A program made the translations under genes and the position numbers. DNA of 5,090 nucleotides from Candidatus Competibacteraceae bacterium (GTDB lineage Bacteria > Pseudomonadota > Gammaproteobacteria > Competibacterales > Competibacteraceae): positions 1 to 5,090 of the forward strand of contig JAAUQA010000300.1 in the NCBI GenBank assembly GCA_012032855.1, written 5' to 3'. Positions 1 to 5,090 of this stretch are shown here, one piece after another; the first letter of the stretch is position 1; every line of letters starts with the position of its first letter. The notes beneath the pieces were generated by a model. That model was not told the DNA's origin. It did not search any database and worked only from the letters and a program-made list of their open reading frames with translations.

Positions 1-213
1 ACGGATCGCTTCGATCGGAGCCAACGAAGCCGCCGCCAGGAAATGGGCTTTGTCGATCTCGACGTCGAAGTTCAGAAACCGGGTTTTTTCCTCTCGCACT
101 ACCTGTTCGACAAGCGTGGTTTTTCCGACCTGTCGAGCACCGAGCACAAGGATGACCTTGCCGCCGGACAGTGCCTGACTCAAATCATTTTCGGCTAGCC
201 TTTTGAGATACAT
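1..213 (-). CDS. AAA_14/DUF4143-type ATPase, N-terminal part (truncated by window edge)
   Basis: The frame is open from an ATG at 213 to the window edge, giving 71 codons. It begins MYLKRLAENDLSQAL and has a textbook P-loop, LGARQVGKTTLV, with the Walker A GARQVGKT at residues 25-32. A hydrophobic beta strand (KVILVL) precedes the loop and a second strand (TRFLNFDVE) follows the first helix. This order, with an ARQVGKTTL loop near residue 28 and a 'FLNFD' strand, is typical of the AAA_14 ATPases that carry a C-terminal DUF4143 domain. Full members are about 400 residues; the Walker B, sensor and DUF4143 parts would lie left of position 1. The cellular role of the family is poorly defined. No Shine-Dalgarno is visible: the ATG directly abuts an AT-rich palindrome, so the mRNA may be leaderless or nearly so. 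The frame and P-loop are seen directly; the DUF4143 assignment is from family knowledge. Confidence 0.88.
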   Translation of the reverse strand, partial: MYLKRLAENDLSQALSGGKVILVLGARQVGKTTLVEQVVREEKTRFLNFDVEIDKAHFLAAASLAPIEAIR

Positions 214-246
214 GGTATACAAAATAAACGATTATTTTGTATACCA
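213..246. promoter_or_regulatory. Perfect 15-bp inverted repeat overlapping the ATPase start (putative operator/promoter)
   Basis: The left arm TGGTATACAAAATAA (213-227) and right arm TTATTTTGTATACCA (232-246) are exact reverse complements separated by ACGA. The last base of the left arm, read on the minus strand, is the A of the ATPase ATG. Read on the minus strand, TATTTT lies seven bases upstream of that ATG, with TTGTGG 17 bases further upstream as a weak -35. A promoter firing at or next to the start codon is therefore possible. A long palindrome across a promoter and start codon fits a dimeric repressor site, perhaps autoregulatory, but no regulator gene is visible. It lacks the GC-rich stem and T tract of an intrinsic terminator. 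The symmetry is seen directly; the function is inferred. Confidence 0.6.
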
Positions 247-377
247 CAATGTCTATGGCCGGGGCATCGAGTTCTTTCCGGAGGTTGAGATGGACTTGGC
301 TATGGTGCTGGTCCACGCTCGCGGCAACTTAGCGCATTTCGCGTGTCGATGGCGAGCGGGTGATGACCGTCCGCGCC
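247..377 (+). pseudogene. Relic of an RND efflux pump (HAE1/AcrB-like) permease gene
   Basis: Two short stretches resemble the periplasmic porter domain of RND permeases. The first (about 251-332) reads VYGRGIEFFPEVE then MDLAMVLVHARGNL, like the 'G.G.EFFPEVEP..A.V.V.ARGNLS' segment after the sixth membrane helix. The second, one frame over (about 333-377), reads RISRVDGERVMTVRA, like the 'I.RVDG.R..TV.A' strand just before the last membrane bundle. In an intact pump these are roughly 200 residues apart; here they are adjacent and in different frames. The sequence therefore looks internally deleted and shifted. There is no start codon of its own: the first stretch begins only a few bases after the palindrome at 213-246, and no membrane helices of the pump are found. 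The frame reading into it from inside the palindrome is unlikely to be expressed. The family call rests on motif memory over about 40 residues and needs an alignment. Confidence 0.45.
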
Positions 378-616
378 ACCCCCAGCACGATGCCAGGCAT
401 ATCGCGCGGATCGTCGAGTAGCCAAACTTATCAAGCTGGTCGGGGTGCTTGTTGTACTGGAAAATTCTGGTACCGATGCAGTACGCACCGGCGGCACACT
501 GTTGGGCGTCGAGCTTGCCTACGCTACGGGTGGTGCATCAATCTGAATACTTGCTGCGCAGCGTGTTGCGGGTGAATTGAGCGATGGGTCATTAGGGTGA
601 AATTCCCCAGGGCTAC
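378..616. other. Unassigned stretch between pump relic and transporter gene
   Basis: No gene with a credible start and ribosome binding site is visible on either strand. One plus-strand frame is open from 367 to a TGA at 544-546 and contains a hydrophobic, protein-like run (LIKLVGVLVVLENSGTDAVR, codons about 427-486). It has no start codon at its head and follows two stops in a row (361-366). It could be more of the degraded pump gene, whose last membrane bundle would be expected here, but I cannot align it confidently. The minus strand is also open opposite it without an early start codon. No hairpin followed by a T tract is seen after the stop of the transporter gene at 617, so its terminator is not evident. 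Confidence 0.3.
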
Positions 617-2314
617 TTACCCCGACTTGCTCGTCTTTCGGCTATCACTAACACTCACCTCAATTAACCGCGCTATGCGTCGAAAAAGAGTGTGTATCCG
701 CTTAAAGTGGTCGATAAGATCCATTTCTATGCGAAATGCATCGAGCCGACTGGGCGCTACAACGACTAGCCGTCGGGCCAGATGAGTGCGTGCTTGTTCA
801 GCCAGCTCATTATACGTTGCTTTCGACCGCAGCACCTCGCGAGCCTGCTCAAGGTCGTTGTGTTCTAGGGCTTCCAGCGTTATTTTGCCACTGCGACAAA
901 CCTGTTCATGCAGGCGTTCCAGCAGCCGTAAAGTGGACGTACTGATATTGACGCCACTTTCCAGGCGCTTGAATCCGTCGGTTACCCAATTGGTTTCGAC
1001 AACGTCACCGATGTTCTCCAGGTAACTACCTACTGCTAGATATTCGTAAATTTGGCGTGGCTGCGGCTCGACTAGATTTTGTAGCGATAATCGACCGAGG
1101 TAAGTGACGATTTCACCATGCAAGGTATCAATGGCTTCGTCTTGCTTGCGCAGTTCGTTGAGCCTCTGTCGTCCACCGCGGGTTACTGCGTTTAATCCCT
1201 CTTCGACCATTGCTAACGTCCGTTGACCGAGATGAAGCAACTCTAGGCGTACTTGATCCAGCGCGACGGTAGGGTCACTCAGAAAATATGGATCAAGGTA
1301 TTTGGGTTGTACGGGCTGATCAAGCTCAGCGCGGGCCGGGACCAACCAATCGACCAAACGCGCGAGTTGCGGAGTAAAGCCGATAAACAGCAAGGCGTTG
1401 CCGATATTGAAGAAGTATGCGCGTTGGCGATCTGCCGAGGCGTTTCTGCGGCCAGCCGCGCTGCACCCGTCAACTCGGGGGTGCGCTGGTGATAAGGAGC
1501 TAATGAACTGCGCGAAGTTGGGGATGAACCATACCCATAGCAACACACCGCCAAGATTGAAAAGCACATGGGCTACAGCTGCCTTCAGGGCCTCCCGCGG
1601 CCGGCCAATCGCAGACAGCATCGCGGTGACGCAAGTGCCGACATTAGCGCCGAAAATCAGTGCGATACCGGCATCAAGGGAAATGAAGCCCTGGCCACTG
1701 AGCACAATCACGATACCTGTGGTCGCTGATGAACTCTGTACGAGGGTGGTAAACAGCGCACCGGCCAAAATACCGATTAAGGGATGGCGAGTTTGCCGTA
1801 GCAAGTCTATAAACGGCGGATAGTCACGCAGCGGTCGAGTCGCTTCGCTCATCAATTCCATGCCGAAAAAGATGAAGCCCAACCCCATTAACACCATACC
1901 GTAATGGCGAAGCCACTCCCGTCGCCCAGCCACTTCCAGCAAAAAACCCAGAGCTATCAGCAATAAAGCATACTCTGCGATATTGAAAGCGATGATCTGA
2001 GCAGTGACGGTAGTGCCGACATTGGCCCCAATGATGACGCCGATGGCTTGGCTGAATGAAAGCAGTCCGGCGGTGATAAAGCCCACCACCAGCACCGAAG
2101 TTATTGACGAAGATTGAATAAGGGCTGTGATAACCGTACCAGCCGCGAGCCCGGTGAAGCGATTGCGGGTCAGCGCGGCCAGCAGATTTTTGAGGCGAGA
2201 TCCTGCTGTCGCCTTGAGCGCTTCGGTCATCTTACGCATGCCATACAGAAACAGCGCCAGACCGCCAAACAGACCAAAAAATAGGGCCTGCAGTTCGCTT
2301 ATGGTTAAACTCAT
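617..2314 (-). CDS. Na+/phosphate cotransporter family protein with PhoU-like C-terminal domain
   Basis: This predicted inner-membrane protein of 565 residues has the Na/Pi cotransporter fold (PF02690, NptA/YjbB group), which couples phosphate movement to sodium. Two repeats are clear: TALIQSSSITS (QSSS at 67-70) followed by GANVGTTVTAQ (96-106), and TTLVQSSSATTG (QSSS at 193-196) followed by GANVGTCVTA (222-231). About eight hydrophobic helices lie between residues 10 and 322. From about 350 to 555 the protein is soluble, charged and helical, matching the PhoU-like domain (for example QVRLELLHLGQRTLAMVEEG and YLENIGD). An in-frame GTG at 2341 would add nine residues. I prefer the ATG at 2314 because the family begins close to the first helix (LFGGLALFLYGM) and a weak GGA lies upstream. 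Residues 280-300 (1415-1477) appear frame-scrambled by two compensating indels over a conserved motif (see findings). The gene is divergent from the protease gene and no Pho box was recognised. Confidence 0.94.
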   Translation of the reverse strand: MSLTISELQALFFGLFGGLALFLYGMRKMTEALKATAGSRLKNLLAALTRNRFTGLAAGTVITALIQSSSITSVLVVGFITAGLLSFSQAIGVIIGANVGTTVTAQIIAFNIAEYALLLIALGFLLEVAGRREWLRHYGMVLMGLGFIFFGMELMSEATRPLRDYPPFIDLLRQTRHPLIGILAGALFTTLVQSSSATTGIVIVLSGQGFISLDAGIALIFGANVGTCVTAMLSAIGRPREALKAAVAHVLFNLGGVLLWVWFIPNFAQFISSLSPAHPRVDGCSAAGRRNASADRQRAYFFNIGNALLFIGFTPQLARLVDWLVPARAELDQPVQPKYLDPYFLSDPTVALDQVRLELLHLGQRTLAMVEEGLNAVTRGGRQRLNELRKQDEAIDTLHGEIVTYLGRLSLQNLVEPQPRQIYEYLAVGSYLENIGDVVETNWVTDGFKRLESGVNISTSTLRLLERLHEQVCRSGKITLEALEHNDLEQAREVLRSKATYNELAEQARTHLARRLVVVAPSRLDAFRIEMDLIDHFKRIHTLFRRIARLIEVSVSDSRKTSKSG

Positions 2315-2391
2315 CGGCAATTGTTTTCCACAGCACAGCACCTTAACAGGTTTGAGGGTAACACTGGCTAAGCCCCTAACCTCTGTCCAGA

Positions 2392-2412
2392 ATTGGTAAA
2401 CTGATAACCAAT
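2392..2412. repeat. Short inverted repeat in the divergent intergenic region
   Basis: ATTGGT (2392-2397) and ACCAAT (2407-2412) form a 6-bp inverted repeat with a 9-base spacer. It overlaps the proposed -35 of the protease promoter and lies between two divergent genes, where an operator could affect both. Six-base arms arise by chance fairly often, so the functional claim is weak. Confidence 0.3.
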
Positions 2413-2421
2413 CCGCATTAT
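2393..2421 (+). promoter_or_regulatory. Candidate sigma70-type promoter for the Lon-like protease gene
   Basis: TTGGTA (2393-2398, four of six matches to TTGACA) is followed after 17 bases by CATTAT (2416-2421, four of six to TATAAT). An overlapping alternative -10 is TATAGA at 2419-2424. The start of transcription would fall near 2428, leaving a leader of about 28 bases before the ATG at 2456. No heat-shock (sigma32-like) CTTGAA/CCCCAT pair was found, although Lon relatives are often heat-inducible. Elements were matched by eye only. Confidence 0.4.
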
Positions 2422-2455
2422 AGACGCCCGACTAATGCAACCACAGAGCTGTAAC

Positions 2456-4885
2456 ATGACCGTCAAACCGCTACCCTCCGAGACGTTATACCGACGCTGC
2501 GATCCCACAACTCTGCCGTTCGAGACCACTGATGACCTGCCAGATCTGAGCGAAGTCATAGGTCAAGCTCGTGCTCTGGACGCTTTACAGTTTGGGATAG
2601 GCATGCATCGTAAAGGCTATAACCTGTACGCGATGGGACCCCCTGGTATCGGTAAGCACGCTGTCGTCAAACGGGTGTTGGGGGAGGCCGCCGCTCAAGA
2701 ATCGAGTGCATCGGATTGGGTATATGTCAATAATTTTACCGATCCACCCAAGCCAGTCGCTTTAAAGCTGCATGCCAGCCAAGGCGAAGCTTTGCGCCAG
2801 GATATGGAGCGGTTTTTGGATGATCTGAAAGACAGCTTGCCCACAGCCTTCGATAGCGATGAGTACCGTTCGCGGGTAAAAGAGATCGAACAACAGTTTA
2901 AAAAACGTCAAGAAGAGCAATTCAAATCACTGCAGGGTAAGGCGGAAGCACTGGACATTGCCTTACTGAACACACCCTCGGGCTTCGCCATGGCGCCAAA
3001 AAAAAATGGCAAGATCCTTAGCCCCGATGAGTTCAACAGCCTTTCTGAGGAGGAAAAAGAACGCACCGAACAGATGGTCGCTAAGCTGCAAGAAGATGTG
3101 CAGGAAATTGCCCGGCAGATGCCTGGATGGCGGCGAGAACATCGCGCCATGATCAAAGCCCTGAACGACGAAGTGGCGCTTTCGGTAGTGGGCCATCTGA
3201 TGGACGAACTGCGCCAGCATTACTCGCAACTATCCAAGGTGCTTGACTACTTCGAAGCCGTGCAGCAGGACATGCTGGATCACCTGGATGACTTTCTCGG
3301 TAAAAATGAAGACAGCGGTCCCTCCGCAGTGGGCAGCAGCAATCCGGCCTTGCAACGTTATCAGGTTAATCTGCTGGTCAGCCACGCGCCCGACAAAGGG
3401 GCGCCGGTGATCTATGAAGACAATCCCACCTTTCAGAATTTAATTGGGCGGGTGGAATACCTATCTCAATTCGGCACCCTGGTAACGGATTTTACGCTGA
3501 TCAAACCCGGCGCTTTGCATCGCGCTAACGGAGGTTATCTGCTGCTGGATGTGCGCCATTTGTTCACCCAGCCGTTCGCGTGGGAGGGCTTGAAGCGCGC
3601 CTTGTTTGCTCAGGAAGTGCGTATTGTCTCGTTGGGTGAAATGTTCAGTGCGCTCAGCACAGTGTCGCTGGAACCCCAACCCATTCCGCTGAACATCAAA
3701 ATAGTGTTACTCGGAGAACGGCTGTTTTATTACCTGCTTAACCAGGTGGACCCGGATTTTAGAGAACTCTTTAAAGTGGCCGCAGACCTTGAAGAGGAAT
3801 TGGATCGAGGGGGCGATAACGATCAGCTTTATGCCCAGCTAATTGCGACACTAGCTCGTAAAGAATCCCTGAAACCCCTGGACAATGGTGCCGTTGCCCG
3901 GGTTATTGAACACAGTGCGCGCATGGCGGAAGATGCCGAAAAGCTGTCCATTCACATGCTGACCGTGACCGATCTATTGCAAGAATCCGATTACTGGGCC
4001 AGTCAGGACAATGCCAAAGTCATTAAGGCTGAGCATGTGCGGCAGGCGGTCGAGGCCCATCGGCGACGCAGCGGGCGGGTCCACGAAAAGCTGCTTGAAG
4101 CGGTACAGCGCAATATTATTCTAATCAATACCCAGGGAGAGAAGATTGGCCAGATCAATGCTTTATCAGTGATCGATCTGGGCGATAGCCGTTGGGGACA
4201 GCCCGCCCGCATCACTGCCACTGTACGATTGGGCAGTGGCCAAGTTGTTGATATTGAAAGAGAGGTGGAACTTGGCGGTGCTATTCATTCTAAAGGGGTC
4301 ATGATTCTGTCGGCCTTTTTGGGAGCCCGTTATGCCGGAGATCACCCCTTGTCCTTGCATGCCAGCCTGGTGTTCGAGCAATCTTATGCCCGGGTGGACG
4401 GTGACAGCGCGTCGCTGGCGGAACTTTGCGCGTTGCTATCAGCATTAGCCGAGGTGCCCATCCAGCAATCGTTTGCGGTCACCGGTTCGGTTAATCAACA
4501 GGGCGAAGTGCAAGCTATCGGTGGGGTGAATGAAAAAATCGAGGGTTTCTTCGATGTCTGCCGGGTGAAGGGCCTTGACGGCCAAGCGGTGATTATCCCA
4601 GCGGCCAATCGTCAGCATCTGATGCTGCGCGAGGACGTGGTAGAGGCCGCCGAGCAAGATAAATTTCGGATTTATGCAGTGACTACCGTCGATGAAGCAC
4701 TGCAATTATTGACTGGGATGCCGGTTGGAACGCTTGACCCTACCGGACAGTTTCCACAGGATAGCGTAAATTGGCGGGTCGAACAGCGGTTGCTTAAACT
4801 ATCCAAGCAGCGGCAGGCTTTTGCTAAAGCCGAGGAAAAGGCGGCCGAATCCTCTGCCAATCAATCTAATAAAGACAGAGCTTAA
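2456..4885 (+). CDS. Lon-like AAA+ serine protease (AAA_32 plus Lon proteolytic domain)
   Basis: This 809-residue protein has the architecture of the Lon-related LonH/YcbZ-LonC group, which are cytoplasmic proteases lacking the N-terminal substrate domain of classical Lon. The AAA_32 module includes MGPPGIGKHAVV (Walker A at 61-68) and GGYLLLDV (Walker B-like, Asp365). It is interrupted by a long charged helical, probably coiled-coil insert at about 130-285. A sensor-2-like SARMAEDAEKLS follows near 487-498. The Lon protease domain spans about 550-760. The catalytic serine is Ser651 in VDGDSASLAE, and the lysine is Lys694 in IGGVNEKIEGFF. The spacing of 43 equals that of E. coli Lon Ser679/Lys722. 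The tail of about 50 residues is charged. ATG 2456 (MTVKPLPSETLYRRCDP) has a GAG core seven bases upstream; an ATG at 2435 would add seven residues but has no ribosome binding site. The Walker A Ser/Thr is His and the Walker B Glu is Val, so ATP hydrolysis may be weak, though such changes may be normal in this subgroup. Confidence 0.95.
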   Translation: MTVKPLPSETLYRRCDPTTLPFETTDDLPDLSEVIGQARALDALQFGIGMHRKGYNLYAMGPPGIGKHAVVKRVLGEAAAQESSASDWVYVNNFTDPPKPVALKLHASQGEALRQDMERFLDDLKDSLPTAFDSDEYRSRVKEIEQQFKKRQEEQFKSLQGKAEALDIALLNTPSGFAMAPKKNGKILSPDEFNSLSEEEKERTEQMVAKLQEDVQEIARQMPGWRREHRAMIKALNDEVALSVVGHLMDELRQHYSQLSKVLDYFEAVQQDMLDHLDDFLGKNEDSGPSAVGSSNPALQRYQVNLLVSHAPDKGAPVIYEDNPTFQNLIGRVEYLSQFGTLVTDFTLIKPGALHRANGGYLLLDVRHLFTQPFAWEGLKRALFAQEVRIVSLGEMFSALSTVSLEPQPIPLNIKIVLLGERLFYYLLNQVDPDFRELFKVAADLEEELDRGGDNDQLYAQLIATLARKESLKPLDNGAVARVIEHSARMAEDAEKLSIHMLTVTDLLQESDYWASQDNAKVIKAEHVRQAVEAHRRRSGRVHEKLLEAVQRNIILINTQGEKIGQINALSVIDLGDSRWGQPARITATVRLGSGQVVDIEREVELGGAIHSKGVMILSAFLGARYAGDHPLSLHASLVFEQSYARVDGDSASLAELCALLSALAEVPIQQSFAVTGSVNQQGEVQAIGGVNEKIEGFFDVCRVKGLDGQAVIIPAANRQHLMLREDVVEAAEQDKFRIYAVTTVDEALQLLTGMPVGTLDPTGQFPQDSVNWRVEQRLLKLSKQRQAFAKAEEKAAESSANQSNKDRA

Positions 4886-4918
4886 TGACGCCCGGTTTGC
4901 CAGGGTGGTACGCCGCCG

Positions 4919-5090
4919 TCAAGACTCCACAAGGAAAATGATGAGTGTCGTGGCAGCAGCGATCAGGACAGCTTTGAGACCCCCCCAAAGCCCATAAGCC
5001 GCCCACTCACCTGGCCGAGAAAAAACACCGAGTCCAAAGATGCGACAAACGCCAGCAAAATAGCGCCTTCCACGGGTGCCAACGGTAGCC
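4919..5090 (-). CDS. C-terminal end of an unrecognised membrane protein gene, probably frameshifted
   Basis: Two minus-strand frames are protein-like and join at a homopolymer. From the right edge, one frame (about 5088-4987) reads APVEGAILLAFVASLDSVFF then LGQVSGRLMGFGG, hydrophobic and natural-looking, but it ends at a TGA at 4963-4965 shortly after a run of seven G (plus-strand C at 4980-4986). The frame reached by adding one base or removing two at that run continues LKAVLIAAATTLIIFLVES to a TGA at 4919-4921, a convincing membrane helix with a short tail. The likeliest reading is one membrane protein whose frame is broken at the G run by sequencing error, mutation or phase variation. Alternatively, the protein really ends at 4963, or the second frame alone is coding. 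I do not recognise the family. The gene converges on the protease gene with a gap of 33 bases. Confidence 0.5.
   Translation of the reverse strand, partial: ATVGTRGRRYFAGVCRIFGLGVFSRPGEWAAYGLWGGLKAVLIAAATTLIIFLVES

Noticed and set aside
256..537. Minus-strand open frame of 94 codons with a protein-like piece (AYCIGTRIFQYNKHPDQLDK)
   Set aside because: It has no start codon near its head, no ribosome binding site, and lies exactly antisense to plus-strand stretches that look more like pump-gene relic. It is probably a shadow frame.
570..604. Near-repeat GGGTGAATT / GGGTGAAATT
   Set aside because: Only two imperfect copies of about nine bases, with no further periodicity or symmetry; consistent with chance.
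1279..1569. Minus-strand 96-codon frame overlapping the transporter gene
   Set aside because: Only its middle (about 1415-1481) resembles the family, and there it represents the displaced frame of the transporter itself, not a separate gene.
2341..2365. Possible Pho box upstream of the phosphate transporter (GTGTTA and CTGTTA on the minus strand)
   Set aside because: The two half-sites are 15 bases apart rather than the 11-base period of PhoB boxes, and both deviate from CTGTCA.
4891..4918. Possible terminator hairpin after the protease gene (CCCGG TTTG CCAGGG)
   Set aside because: The stem is short and bulged and no T tract follows on either strand.

Overview
The window looks like a gammaproteobacterial chromosome fragment of moderate GC. 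This is inferred from gene style: an AAA_32-type Lon-like protease of about 810 residues next to a Na/Pi symporter with a PhoU-like tail. No rRNA, tRNA, CRISPR array or complete insertion sequence is visible.

Layout from left to right. (1) Positions 1-213, minus strand: the first 71 codons of an AAA_14/DUF4143-type ATPase gene that runs off the left edge. Its start codon sits in one arm of a perfect 15-bp inverted repeat (213-246). (2) Positions 247-616: no intact gene. The part next to the palindrome encodes, on the plus strand, short stretches that read like the periplasmic porter region of an RND efflux pump. The stretches lie in different frames with a large piece missing between them, so this is best read as a pump-gene relic. 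The rest is unassigned. (3) Positions 617-2314, minus strand: a Na+/phosphate cotransporter-family gene with two QSSS repeats and a C-terminal PhoU-like helical domain. It carries a pair of compensating indels that scramble 21 codons over a conserved motif. (4) Positions 2315-2455: a divergent intergenic region with a plausible promoter for the protease. (5) Positions 2456-4885, plus strand: the Lon-like AAA+ protease with a clear Ser-Lys dyad 43 residues apart. (6) Positions 4919-5090, minus strand: the C-terminal end of an unrecognised membrane-protein gene, apparently frameshifted at a seven-base homopolymer, converging on the protease gene.

The transporter handles phosphate at the inner membrane and the protease acts in cytoplasmic protein quality control. 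They are divergent neighbours and nothing in the sequence ties their functions together. The ATPase/palindrome/pump-relic junction is the most accessory-looking part of the window. The indels inferred at 1415-1481 and 4980-4986, two of the three at homopolymer-like sites, raise the question of sequencing error versus real gene decay. I saw no convincing undescribed multi-gene system.
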